DNA of 64,000 nt from Phascolarctos cinereus (lineage: Eukaryota; Chordata; Mammalia; Diprotodontia; Phascolarctidae), in the NCBI RefSeq assembly GCF_002099425.1, contig NW_018344037.1, forward strand, positions 8,021,001 to 8,085,000, in the 5' to 3' direction. The notes beneath the pieces are model-generated. The model had not been told where the DNA came from and ran no database searches. It saw nothing but the letters and a program-made list of their open reading frames with translations. The number at the start of each line of letters is the position of its first letter. Position 1 is the first letter of the stretch. The position numbers and the translations under genes were made by a program. This document shows positions 36,187 to 47,520 of the stretch, in pieces.

Positions 36187-36425
36187 TAGGCAGCTAGGTG
36201 TACAGAGGATAGAGCTCTGGGGCTGGAGTCAGAAAGACATGAGTTCCAATCCAGCCTCAGACATTTACTAGCTCTGTAACCCTAGGCAAATCATGTAACC
36301 CTGTTTGCCTCAGTTTCCTCATTTGTAAAATGATCCAGAGAAGGAAATGGCAAACCATTCCAGTATCTTTACCAAGAGATCACAAATGGGGTCACAAAAT
36401 GTCTAAAATGATTTAACTAGAACAA
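36187..36425 (+). mobile_element. tRNA-related SINE with RTE-like tail
   Basis: Complete: 'ggcagctaggtgtacagagg', 'gagttccaatccagcctcag', 'caaatcatgtaaccctgttt', 'cctcatttgtaaaatgatcc', 'ggaaatggcaaaccattcca', 'aatggggtcacaaaatgtct'. It sits between two microsatellites. Confidence 0.88.
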
Positions 36426-36442
36426 GAAATGTACATATGTGC

Positions 36443-36444
<2 letters not shown>

Positions 36445-36490
<46 letters not shown>
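36445..36490. repeat. (GT)n microsatellite
   Basis: About 23 GT units immediately after the SINE. Likely polymorphic in length. Confidence 0.97.
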
Positions 36491-36492
<2 letters not shown>

Positions 36493-37364
36493 CCCAGATG
36501 AACAAAAGTTCTTTGAAGGGTCCTTAATAATATTTAATACTGTAAAGGTATTCTGAGAACAAAAAAGGTGTTCCTTTAAAACTATAAAGTATGACATGTT
36601 TAACTGTAATAGTTTTGGTAGTTTGCAGGAGATCCCTTGCTTATCTATTATTTCCAGATTTTAAGTTGTACCATTTCCTCATGAAGCAGCAACTAATAAA
36701 GCCCACAGAATGAATTGCAGGTACCTGTACCCCATTAAATATTATAAGTAAAGTTTTAGGTTCCTTGAGGACATAGAAAAGAAAAATCTAAACTTCCATA
36801 CCATGAATTATAGATAACACAATTAAATGAACAATTTCTAAACTTGTTAAAAAAAAAACTTGCTGGCAGAATTGACAGGTCATGTTCAAACTGTGAAGGC
36901 CCTCTGATTCTGAAAGCTACTATACAGTTCAGTGTAATCACATTAAAGTTTCTACACTATTATTAAAGTCATTGAACTGACAGAAAACTAAGTCAAGCTC
37001 CTCAACTCTCAGTCAATCTATGAGATTCAGGACTGTTTCAATCCAAATACGTCATTCATATTTTGGAAAAATATAACCAAAAAAATCACAAAGTCTTTTT
37101 TTTCCTATTCATCTTCATGAAAATCATTGTCACAGTCAAGTTTTTATTTTCAAAGAGTTCAATGTTTTCACTGAAGTTTATTCATCCTAGTATTACCTGG
37201 AAAAGCTGTCTGACACTATGACTAATTTAAAGTTATTGTTAAGCTATACTTTAAGACTAACCCCAATTAGGGGACATGAGCATGTGATAAATAAAATGAG
37301 TATCTGAGTCTATTTAACCTCCAAAATATGGTGTTTTGATAGGAGTCATCTGCAAAAGAATAAT
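36491..37364. other. Single-copy sequence
   Basis: No element or gene recognised. Confidence 0.45.
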
Positions 37365-37592
37365 AATAGCTCATATTCATATAGCACTTTAAAAGTTTTT
37401 AGGTTCTTTCTCATAAATTATCCAATTTTATGCTCACAGCAATGCTATGAGGTAGAGTTGTTATTTTCATTTTATGAAAGAGAAACCTGACTTTGAGTTT
37501 CCTGCCTACAATCATATGGACATTAAATGTCTGGGCTGGATTTAAACCAAGGTCTTCCTGACTCTCAATCCAATACTCTAATCGTCACACAG
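37365..37592 (-). mobile_element. MIR/CORE-SINE
   Basis: Reversed: 'taatagctcatattcatata', 'gcactttaaaagtttttagg', 'gctatgaggtagagttgtta', 'ggatttaaaccaaggtcttc', 'ctgactctcaatccaatact'. Confidence 0.65.
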
Positions 37593-37947
37593 CATTCACC
37601 TTTGTTGGATTGTCAGAGAACAAGGAAATATTCTTTGTTCTGAATAACAAAGAGATATGCCAAAGACAAATCCAAAACATCAAAGAAAATCTGAGGAAGC
37701 TTGCTTTCAATTCAAAGCATTAGGGTGATTGTGTTTCAATTAGGTCAAAATTACAAAAAAAAAAATTGTATTTGTGACTTTTGCTTCCAGGAGCCAAGAT
37801 GGCAGAGTGCAAAGGTAGTCACTGTCACCCTCCCCTATCAACCTCTGAAAACCCAGAAAATATCAACCCAGAAAAAAAAAAACCCTGGAACAGCCGAACT
37901 AGAAGAAATACAGGGAACAGCAGTGCAGCAGCCCAGCAAACAGGTCT

Positions 37948-38480
37948 CCCAGTGCCTCAGCAAAAATAAGGGAAGCAGCACTACAAAGGGCCCCTGGTGG
38001 ATAAGCACCCTGCAGCATTCATCTGAAAGGAGTTGAAGAAAGCAATCTAGAGTCTTCCTAAAGTCCCAGCCTTGCTGATTCCAACTCAATACCAGGTAAG
38101 CTGTCAGAACCCTACAACTTCTAACTGTCAACCAGGAGGAGATCGTGAAGCCCAGGTGGTAGAGCAGGCAGGCACCAACATCTGGACCTCCTCATGCCTC
38201 AGTGAGGACAGGGGAACCGGTGGAAACCAGCTCAGAAAAGCACCTTGTGCCTTGGCACTCTACTGCAAAGGAATATCCCAGTGCATTAGCAGAAACAAGG
38301 GACACAGCATTGCAAGGGGCCCCAGGCAGATAAACACCCTGCAGCACCCATCTAAAAGGAGTTGAAGAAAGCTAAAGGAAAGGAAAAGCAGGCAACCTAG
38401 AATTGCCTGAAAGTTCCAGCCTTGCTGATTCCAGCCCAACACAAGGTAAGCTGCCAAACCCTACAGCCTCCAATTGCCAA
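37948..38480 (+). repeat. Two tandem L1 5' UTR monomers, period about 330
   Basis: 'cccagtgcctcagcaaaaat' (37948) recurs as 'cccagtgcattagcagaaac' (38278), followed in both by 'aaggggcccc'-like, 'caccctgcagca', 'aaaggagttgaagaaagc' and 'gttccagccttgctgattcc'-like blocks. The second monomer carries an extra ~20-base purine-rich insert. Monomers in L1 5' UTRs can serve as promoter units, as in mouse. Confidence 0.85.
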
Positions 38481-38609
38481 CATAAGAGGCCCCAGCACAC
38501 AAAGCCAGTGACCAAGACCTAGGCTCCCAACACAAGAAGCTTGGGTCAGTGCCCTCTTCCCCAGCAGGAGAGCTCAATCTCTTTAAAGGCCAGGGAATAA
38601 AGAAACACC

Positions 38610-39634
38610 ATGAGTAAAAAGAAACATACCATGGATTCATATTATGAGAAGAGTGAAGATCAAGACAGAAATTCTGAAGAGGACAACATTGTCAACAAAC
38701 CCACATCTGCAACATCAAAAGGGAATATGAACTGGTCTGAAGCCCAAAAAGCCTTCTTAGAAGAGCTCAAGAAGGATTTTAAAAGTCTAATGAGAGAGGT
38801 AGAAGAGTCCTTAAAAAATACAATTGGCCAATTGGAAAAAAAGTACACTGAAGAAAACAAGTCCCTAAAAAACACAATTGGCAAACTGGAAAAAAGTAAC
38901 TGAAAAAACAAATCCCTTAAAAATATAATTGGCCAATTGAAGAAGGAAGTACAAAAACTAACAGAAGAAAACAATCTGTTAAAAACTAGAATTGGACAAA
39001 TGGAAACTAATGACTCTATGAGAGAGCAAGAATCAGTCAAACAGAAACAAAAAAAAAAAAAAAATAGATGAAAACTTAAAATACCTTACTGGTAAATCAA
39101 TCTACCTGGAAAATCGTTCCAGGAGAGAGAATTTAAAAATCGCTGGACTACCTGAAAATCATGATGGAAAAAAAAAGAGCCTGAACAGTATCTTTCAAGA
39201 AATCATAAGGGAAAACTGCCCTGAAGTCCTAGAACCAGAAGGAACAGTAACCATAGAAAGAATACACTGCTCACCACCTGAAAGAGATCCCAAATTGACA
39301 ATGCCAAGGAATATAATAGCAAAATTCCAAAATTACCAGATGAAAGAGAAGGTGCTGCAAGCAGCCAGAAAGAAACAATTTAAATATCATGGAACCACAG
39401 TCAGGATTACACAGGACCTTGCAGCTTCTACATTAAAAGAACGCAGGGCATGGAACATGATATTCCATAAGGCAAAGGAGCTTGGATTGCAGGCAAGGAT
39501 TAACTACCCTGCAAAAATGAGCATGATTTTTCAAGGGTGAAGAAGGATATTCAACAAAATAGGGGACTTCAAAACTTCCTATAAAAAGACCAGAGCTCAA
39601 CAAAAAATTTGATCTTCAAGTACAAGATTCATGA
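38610..39634 (+). pseudogene. L1 ORF1 remnant
   Basis: Starts MSKKKHTMDSYYEKSEDQDR. A coiled coil with near-perfect heptad-like repeats follows (SLKNTIGQLEKKYTEENK, SLKNTIGKLEKSN). A stop ends the first frame at 38903, and the reading continues in the same frame with KNKSLKNIIGQLKKEVQKLT. A (A)n-associated frameshift follows near 39045. The C-terminal part (39295-39540) shows KQFKYHGTTVRITQDLAAST and RINYPAKMSMIFQG, typical of the ORF1p RRM and C-terminal domain. Product when whole: an RNA-binding trimeric chaperone. It is now broken by at least two changes. Confidence 0.82.
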
Positions 39635-40270
39635 AAGACATAAAAAGGTAAATGGGACAGAAAGATACAAATATGTTAATAAGGGTGGACTGTTTACATT
39701 CTCACAAGATGGCACTTGCAACTCTTGAGAACTGTATTGTTATTACACCATGTTAAAAGTGTATACATAAAGGGGGTGGATATTAGTTGACTTTGATGTA
39801 ATGATAAAAAAAAATCTAATCAAGTGGGTTAAATGGATCCAAGTAAGTGGATTAGTCTGATCTTAGAAAATGTACTGAGAAAGGAGGAGGCAGACAAGGG
39901 TAAATTACATTACAGGAAAAGACAGAAAATCCTATTACAGCAGAGGGAAAGAAGGGAGGGGGTGAGCATTGTTTGAATCTTACTCTCATCAGATTTGGCT
40001 CAAGAAGGGAGTAACATAATCAGTTAGATATAGAAATCTAACTTCCTCTATAGGCAGTAGGAGGGAAAAGGGGAAAGAAAAAGGAGGTGGGATAGAAGGG
40101 AGGTAAGAAGCAGTAAGGGCAAAGGGGAAGAAAAGAGAAAGGGATAATAGACGGGAGGACAGACTGAAGGAGGCGATGGTCAAAAGCAAAACACTAGTGA
40201 GGGGGGGAAGGAGAAAGGAGAAAGAAAAGCATAAACAGGGGGAAAAAGGATAGAGAAAAAGGCAAAGATA

Positions 40271-40418
40271 GTAATCATAATTGTGAATGTGAATGGGTTG
40301 AATTCTCCCATAAAACAGAAGTGGATAGCAGAATGGATCAAAAAACCATAATCTTACAATATGTTGTTATGTATTATTTGATAAACCCAAAGACCCCAGC
40401 TGCTGGGATGAGAACCCA
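40271..40418 (+). pseudogene. Two collapsed ORF2 pieces
   Basis: 40271-40368 encodes IVNVNGLNSPIKQK then IAEWIKKP, the very start of the L1 ORF2p endonuclease (human ITILTLNINGLNSPIKRHR). After about 11 unassigned bases, 40380-40418 encodes DKPKDPSCWDENP, which corresponds to the region near the ORF2p C-terminal third (human DKPEKNKQWGKDSL). The L1 3' UTR then follows at once. Nearly all of the endonuclease, the reverse transcriptase and the cysteine-rich end are gone. Confidence 0.8.
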
Positions 40419-40770
40419 CTCTTGGATCTAAGACATCTCCAGAGGCCTGGTGATGGAAAATGCTATCCACATCCAAAGAAAGAACTATGGAAGTTGAATC
40501 ACTACCTTTTTTTTTTCTCTTCTGTTGAGTTTTGTTTCCTCTTTCTGATGGTTTCTCCTATTGGTTTACATTTTTACTTACAACACCACTAATGTGAAAA
40601 TATGTTTAATAGGAATGTAAACGTATAGTCTATATCAGATTGTGTGCCGTTTTGGGGAGGGTAGTGGGAGGGAAGGGGAAAAAATTTTAAACTCAAAAGC
40701 ATATGGAAGTGATTGTTGATAAATCAAAATAAATCAATAAAGTAAATTTTTTAAAAAGTTGCATTTGACC

Positions 40771-41093
40771 ACCATTTTTCTCTTCCATAGTGACAACTTC
40801 CTTAGTCCTAAAGAGAACTTTTAAAAATAAGTCACATCTTGTTTGTTAGCATTTAAGCTTTTTTATATCAAAAGTATTGAGTGAATTCACTTTTAAACCC
40901 CCAAAATGTTTATTAGGGTCTAGTAATACACACACATGCATGTGTGCATATATACTCTTTTCATATGCTGATAATGTTCACATATTGATCCTGTTCATCT
41001 ATTGACAATTTGTTGACATTCTTCATGTAGTTTTGTAAAGTAGATGCTGTTTGTTTGGGGCTGATTGTCTCTTATTCACTCCTAAACTGATAC
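40771..41093. other. Single-copy sequence
   Basis: No element recognised between the L1 and the next SINE. Confidence 0.45.
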
Positions 41094-41249
41094 AGAGGAG
41101 CAGCTAAGTGGCACAGTGGATAGAGCACCAGCCCTGGATTCAGGAGGACCTGAGTTCAAATCTGACCTCAGATACATAACACTTACTAGCTATGTGATCC
41201 TGGGCAAGTCACTTAACCCCATTGCCTAGCCAAAAATAAATAAATAAAT
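41094..41249 (+). mobile_element. Short tRNA-related SINE (WSINE1-like), well preserved
   Basis: 'gcagctaagtggcacagtgg' (A-box-like), 'gagttcaaatctgacctcag' (B-box-like), 'gggcaagtcacttaacccca', 'ttgcctagcc', then (AAAT)n. Target duplication AAACTGATAC (41084) versus AAACGGATAC (41250). One of the younger SINEs here. Confidence 0.92.
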
Positions 41250-41259
41250 AAACGGATAC

Positions 41260-41789
41260 CGACATTTCCAGCCCTCAGGTTTTTTCTTTCTTTCTTTCTT
41301 CCTTTCTTTGTTGCTTTCTTTATTTTTTTTTCCCCTAGAGTAATAGGTAACTTTGAATCTGGTGAGCTTCAAGGACAGATATCACAAAAACTAGCACCGA
41401 GAATGCAAATAACTTCATTAAGTCCTATGGTGCTATACTCTTATGGACTTAAAAGCTTTGGCAGCTCCTGTTTACTCTTTTCAAATAGTGTGCTTTAACC
41501 TTTAGTTAACACATTATATGCTATCTTTGTAAAATCTTTGTATTGGGTATTCAATGACATGAGTGAGTTTCTTTGATAGGCCTTAGTCAAACAAGGGGAT
41601 GGGATGAGGGAGAAATGGCATTGTTTGATCCTCTTACAATTCAAATAAAATACTTGAATTTACAAGCAGAGCAACAGGTGACTAAAAGTGATAAGTTTAA
41701 ATCATAATATAAATGCAATCACTTTATCTGGACAATACAAGGCAGGCTAATTTGCAGCACTGACATACACATCTGAGTTGTCTTAGGGA
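41260..41789. other. Single-copy sequence with a short (TTTC)n
   Basis: A short T/C run (41280-41335) and otherwise nothing recognised. Confidence 0.45.
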
Positions 41790-42200
41790 ATTAAAAAGTT
41801 AATTGACTTGTCCACAGTCATGGTTCTCTTATGTAGTACATATAGGATTTGAATCCAAGAGTTTCTTTACCTGGCTGTACCTTTGTCCATTATGGCAGGA
41901 CATCTGTCTTGCTGAAATCTCAGAGAAAAAAAAACCTTAAAATATTATCCTTAAAAAAATATTATTATTTAAAATAATATGTGCCAGAAATGTGGTCCCC
42001 TAGCCTCCCCCCTTTAACTGACACAACCTGGAAAATTTGTTCCCATAAGTTTTCTGCACTCTTACCATTCTGAACAGAAAGTGGTGTGATGAATTGAATA
42101 CTGAACCTGGAATAGAGATGAACTGGTTTCAAGTTCTGCCTCTGGCCCACCTTGACTGTGCAACCATGGGCAACACACACTGCTGAAATCTTAGGTCTTC
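41790..42200. mobile_element. Two decayed MIR fragments
   Basis: 41790-41895 (minus): 'ttaattgacttgtccacagt', 'taggatttgaatccaagag'. 42075-42200 (plus): 'gaactggtttcaagttctgc', 'gactgtgcaaccatgggcaa'. Both are weak. Confidence 0.45.
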
Positions 42201-42369
42201 ACCAAAATATATTACACCTAAAGGATAGGGAAGGAAATTAATAAAATAAAATATGTTACAGTTGCTAATGCTAGTAGAATGTGTTATGACATTTCTTTAG
42301 TTTAATTTTAGTGCTACTAAATATTTTATCAATATTCTAGATTTAGATTGTGGAACCATGTAGAACCAT

Positions 42370-43675
42370 GATTATAGATTTAGAGATAGAATTGCCAGAG
42401 GCATTTGTGTCCAACTCCAAAGCAGGCAGGAAGGAAATATACATTTACTTAGTACTTCCTATGTGCCAGTCATTGTGTTTCTATGGAGATACAAAGATAA
42501 AACACAAATATGGCTTCTGCTTTTAAGGAATTCACTTTCCAGTTGGGAATAAAATATTAAATAATTATGTATATACAAAATATATAGAATATAAATCTGA
42601 GATAATATCAGAGGGAAAAACCTAAGGGTAGGGGAAACACTTGGGGGTGCCCAAGAAGCAAGAAGGGCCTCCTATTTTTAACTGACTCTTCAAGGATGCT
42701 AGGGAAGCTAAGAGGTAGAGCTAAAGAGAGAGAGCATTCCAGGAATGACTTATAGATTATTCAAAAGTAGAGAGCTGAGAAAGAGTGTGCTGAATGTAAG
42801 GAACAACCAGCAGGACTACATAGCTGAGAGTAGGAAAATATGAAGAGAGCCAGGAGAGAGAACAACCATGAAAACACGGAGAGGAGAAAGTAGTCAGGAG
42901 ATAGTGATTAATAGTGCCAAAGGCTACATCAAAACATAGGGAAAAAAAGGACTTAGAAAAAGACTTAGATTTGATGAATAAGAGATAATTAACTTTGGTG
43001 AGAGTAGTTTCAGTTCAGTCAAAAGATGTAAAGCCAAATTAACAATGATTTAAATAGAGAAGCATGTATTGTAGAAAACTTTCAATAAGACTTTAGGAGA
43101 GATATGGGATCATCTCAAAAGGGGATGGTTGGATCAAATGAGGGATTTTTTAAGTTCAGAGGAGACATGGACATTTCTGTAAGAAATAGTGAAGGAGCTA
43201 ATGAATATATAGAGATAAAATATTAGATAGAGACTAGGCATTATATTGATGCAATCTCCTTGACAAGACAGGAAGTGGAGAGGTAAGGAATAAAGGATGC
43301 ACTTTGAGGGGTTTCTCTTTATAAGGAGAAGGGATGTCTCATAGGAATTGAGGAAGAAATATTTAGAGAGGATGTCTGAGTGATGAGAGACAATGAGGAG
43401 GGGAGAAAAAGGAACTCTCAACATTTTGGCTTTGATTTTTTTGTGAATTATGAGGCATGATCCTCTGATAAAATGATGGGGGAGGGAGTATTGTGGAAAT
43501 TTGAGGATTGAACAAAATATTTGAAATAGCCACTGTTATGAATGGGATTCTGAATCAATAAAGGAGGTATAAAGGGATTTCCTTGTTGTAGTAAGGGCTT
43601 AGTTGAGATAATGTGAAATAAATTTGTTGTGGATTCAATCCATGTGGCTTTGTGATTTCTTCAGTGCTACTGGGT
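42370..43675 (-). mobile_element. L2 LINE with leader module, copy A
   Basis: Begins with 'tagagatagaattgccagag' and 'gtccaactcc', then a reversed L2: 'cctatgtgccagtcattgtg', 'tggcttctgcttttaaggaa', 'gagagcattccaggaatgac', 'tggtgagagtagtttcagtt', 'gaggagacatggacatttct', 'tgagataatgtgaaataaat'. At about 1.25 kb it is one of the longest L2 fossils here. The whole 5' leader plus 3' end recurs 1,322 bases downstream. Confidence 0.65.
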
Positions 43676-43689
43676 ATATTAACAATCCC

Positions 43690-44400
43690 ATGATTCTAGA
43701 TTTAAAGATAGAATTGCCAGAGGCAATTGTGTCCAACTTTTATTCATTCATTCAGTCAACAGGCATTTATTAAGTACTGCTTATGTGCCAGTTCCTGTGC
43801 TTTCTATGGAAATACAAATGATAAAAAATATAAATATGGCCTCTGCCTTCAAGGAATTCACTTTCTAGTGTGGGGGGGACAACATGCAAATAATAATATG
43901 TATATATATATATGTACTTACACACACAAGGTAGAGTATAAAAGGGATTCCACAACATATAAGTAGGAGCAAAGGAAGCAGATGGTAGGAGTAATCTAAG
44001 GTTTGTATTTGACAAATTATGATCAGCAAGAGAACAAAGAAGGCAGGACTGAGAGTGTAGAGGAAAATGAAAAATTGAATTGATTTACCAAGGTATTGAG
44101 ATACTAAAGGTGATGGCTTGGGAAAGAACTAAGCAGGGAAGGTCTTAGAGATCATGATGCAAGGCTATAAGGTCTAAGAAAGGATAGAAATATAAAAGAT
44201 AATGGTTAGATAAAGGAATTTGTGGGTCATGGAAGATCAAGGGTATGATCATCTCTGTGTGTAGTGAAAGTGGCATGTAATAGAAAGGGTAAGTAATGGA
44301 AAATGAATAGGTTGTAGTACAGGGAAGTTGTGGTTTCTGAGGAAATGTCAGTATGTGCTTTGACTGTCCTAACAGTAGAAATTTGTATGTCCTCTGAATG
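43690..44400 (-). mobile_element. L2 3' end with leader module, copy B
   Basis: 'gatagaattgccagaggcaa' and 'gtccaact' at 43707, then 'ggcatttattaagtactgct', 'tatgtgccagttcctgtgct', 'tggcctctgccttcaaggaa' and 'ttcactttctagt'. It shares with copy A non-consensus words such as 'ggaattcactttc', pointing to local duplication. The later part (44090-44300) is more diverged. Confidence 0.55.
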
Positions 44401-44574
44401 GTTTACATGAAATCTTTCCTAATGGCAGAGACATGGACTAAAAGATTTCTCATTCTCAAAATTGCTTTTAAGTGTAAGATTTTAGAAATTTGTTTTGCAT
44501 TTAAAAATCTAATTAGTCATTAAAATAACTATGATATCCATTGAAATTTAAAAGCCTTCATACTAGGACAGAAA
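44401..44574. other. Single-copy sequence
   Basis: Short AT-rich spacer with nothing recognised. Confidence 0.4.
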
Positions 44575-44790
44575 GTGTGTTATACTTGATAGATAGCTGG
44601 TTATGGAGTCAGGCAAAACTTTCTACCTCTGACATAAACTGGCTCCATGATCTGGGCAAGTCCCTTAGTGTCTCAGTGCCTCTTAAAGACTGTGAGTTTA
44701 AAAGAAGTTATGACCTGTATCAGCAGAGGGCATTTTCTCACATAGGAATTCCCGATAGTAATGAAATCATTGTGGTAGTCCCTATTTCTT
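44575..44790 (+). mobile_element. CORE-SINE/MIR relative
   Basis: 'gatagctggttatggagtca', 'gatctgggcaagtcccttag', then a tail 'gcagagggcattttctcaca' and 'taggaattcccgatagtaat' with 'gaaatcat', as seen in therian CORE-SINE relatives. Confidence 0.6.
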
Positions 44791-45426
44791 TACTGGAACA
44801 ATTGTACATTTTATTCTCTGTATGTGGAAATAAATATTTCATTGTAGAGTAGAATTTACATTCCTATGGAAAATACCATACTTCAGTTGATACAAAGACA
44901 TTAACCTTTGAGACTCATATTATTTTGAGTAAGAGTAATGGTTCTGATTACCGATTTACATCCCCCAGTTTAACTAAGCATGGCTCTGTTAAGTAGATTT
45001 TCTTCTTGGAGTAATGATAAAATTGCCAGGTAACTTCTGATATAACCACAGAATATAATTATGAAGGTCCTGGTGTGGTTATTCAATTGCATGACTTTAA
45101 ACACTCTTTTTTATGGTACATATCAATGTATTTTTAAATTGTAAGTTTAATAATAATTTTTTTAAAAAATCAACTTGTCTTTAAAGATTGTTTTAAAATA
45201 AAGTTGTCAAAATCTCAAACCCAGTGAGGACACAATCACCTGATGAAAACATTTAAAGTCAAAAGAATAGTACAGTTAGAGGAAAAGAAGAGAATTTGGA
45301 ATTTCATGGGAAACAAGATCTTCATGAGATTTCCTTTCCTCAATGCATAACTCTCACAACAATTTAAGTGAATAAGTGAATCTATAGTTGTTTCCCATGC
45401 ATCATTATCTATATCAGATTTTTATC
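44791..45426. other. Single-copy sequence
   Basis: No element or gene recognised; the 103-codon frame at 44541-44852 mainly translates the SINE. Confidence 0.45.
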
Positions 45427-45439
45427 AAGATCACAGTAT

Positions 45440-45595
45440 CTTTTTTTTTTTTTTTAGTGAGGCAATTGGGGTTAACTGACTTACCCAAGGTCACACAGCT
45501 AGTGAGGGTCAAGTGTTTGGTCTGAGGTTGGATTTGAACTCAGGTCCTCCTGACTTCAGGGCTGGTGCTGTATCCACTGTGTGACCTAGCTGCCC
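45440..45595 (-). mobile_element. Short tRNA-related SINE with perfect 13-bp TSD
   Basis: Reversed WSINE1-like SINE with a 14-T start (A-tail), 'ggcaattggggttaactgac', 'ggtcacacagctagtgaggg', 'ggatttgaactcaggtcctc', 'gacctagctgccc'. The target duplication AAGATCACAGTAT is perfect (45427-45439 and 45596-45608), so the insertion is comparatively young. Confidence 0.95.
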
Positions 45596-45608
45596 AAGAT
45601 CACAGTAT

Positions 45609-47329
45609 ATTAAAGAAAAGACAAAGGAAAGAGGAAAATGTGGTATGCCTAATAATAATAATTTCTCCTGAACAGCTGAACATTATTTATTTCTCTCTTC
45701 CATAGACACAGTATCACTATCAAATCTTCTACCATTCAACCACAACTGAAAAAGAGATTGCTTGCTTGAAATTGAATTGTCACAGGTTTTACCATTAATT
45801 TTAGTCTTTCCTAAGCTTAATAATGTCCTTCATAGTCTGAAGCTATTTCTATTTATATAACAGATTTTGCCTTTTTACTATTTCATTACTGTCTTCCCTT
45901 CCATAAGTTACCCAATTCCTAGACAGCGTGGGCCAGATTTCCAATACTTAAAGTTCCTAAATCTATTTATCTCAAGAGGATTTATGTATTCTTGAGCTAA
46001 TTATTTCAAAATCTGACAAGTTTCAAAATTATTTATAGGAAATAGTTATAAAACACTGATACAAACTCCCTTAAAACATTACTATTTTGCATGTCATATT
46101 TAACTAGTATTTTAGCTAGTCATATTTAACTACTCTATGAGTAAATATGAAGAAATACGTGCATGATTTTTGCATAGCTTCAAATAGCTAGATGAATGTA
46201 TAAGTATTATAATTCTCTTTTCTACAATATTGAAAAATTTGAGGGAAAACAGCAAAAACAATAACCACGTCTAATTCATGCAACCCACTCATCAGTTGCT
46301 GAATTTCCTTTTTCATTGTATTCATGGTTCAAGTCATATTAAATTCTATCTTAAAGCTTATGGTCATGCATAGTCAAGACTATAACAGAATATCAACTAC
46401 AAATCATTGCCACTTAAAATTCTGCAGCTGTTTTTATGTACTCAGGTAAAACCAAAAGAATCTCTTAATACTTACAAATGGTAAGAGACATCCTCTAGAA
46501 TATTCATTTGTTTCCTCTTTGAAACAATACAAACCATCTAGATTCTTTTTTTTTCAACTTTTGTCTGAACCACAGATCCAAGTAAATCACAAAATTCACT
46601 AGAAGCTCTATTGTTTTTATTTTCGTCCTGTGCTCGCTGAAAGAGGTAACATATCTAAAACTTAAACAGTGAGCTTTCTGGGAAACACACTATTCAATTT
46701 GCCCTTTTGCTTTAGAGGATATACCATTTCAGTTCTTGAGTTTTATTTGGTATCTAAACAAAATAATACAAATAAGTAAATGAAAACAGAAACAAGTACA
46801 CTAAAAAGAGTTATACTATACCCACTGGAAATAGCATCCTCTCTTCTTTTTCTCTTTGGTCTGTCTCTACCACATCCCCCCTAACATTGCATATGTTGGC
46901 CTTTTAATAATCAGATTATAATATTGGACATATACAAAAGGAGGTAGTAGGGTTGAAATAAAGAGTTTCTAAGAGAGCAGATTAACTACTTTTTATATGG
47001 CAAAAATTTCAAACTAAAAATATTCTGTTGACCCTTAAAGAACTCTGACTAAAGCAAAAATAGAATATATTATAATATAATTTAATCATTTACAATTAAG
47101 GCAATTGAAACATTTAGATAAGGTTGATATAACAGTGCAGCTCAGGGTAAAGCAATGATTTTCAAATTCATGTTGAATAATCTATAAGAGTCATAAATCA
47201 AAAGCATCAGTCTTAACTCTGTAGTGAGTAATGGTTTATGATCATGATTTTAAAGATTTAAAAGGATTTTTCCTTTTTTTTTTTAAAGAATGTTCTTGAG
47301 TGGAAACATACTACATAGTATTCATTGTG
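45609..47329. other. Long single-copy stretch
   Basis: About 1.7 kb with no recognised repeat or gene. Confidence 0.45.
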
Positions 47330-47520
47330 ATAACGAGATATTTGAAAGTATTTATTGCCTAGCATGTAGTAGGCACTTAATTGGTTGGTCCCTTCCTCTT
47401 TCCCAATCATCTAAAAACAGTATGGTAATGAATAATCAGGAGGTATGACAATGTGTATTCAAATCCTGCCTCAGCCACATAATGTCTATATGTTTCTGGA
47501 ATTCTAAGTGCCCATCAGCA
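47330..47520 (+). mobile_element. L2 tip and MIR fragment
   Basis: 47345-47390 reads 'ttgcctagcatgtagtaggc' and 'acttaattggttggt', an L2 terminus. 47425-47520 has 'tgtattcaaatcctgcctca', a weak MIR core. Confidence 0.4.

Larger units (their letters stand above)
37784..40752 (+). mobile_element. 5'-complete L1 with ORF2 almost wholly deleted
   Basis: A 3-kb L1 with the start motif 'ccaggagccaagatggcaga', a 5' UTR holding tandem repeats, ORF1, two small ORF2 pieces and a normal L1 3' UTR ('ctaagacatctcc', 'caccactaatgtgaaaatat'). Imperfect target duplication: AAAAATTGTATTTG (from 37761) versus AAAAAGTTGCATTTG (from 40753). The single duplication implies that the shortened form itself was inserted, although a later internal deletion is not excluded. 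Its 5' UTR differs from the 32705-type elements, so it is a separate lineage. Confidence 0.85.
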
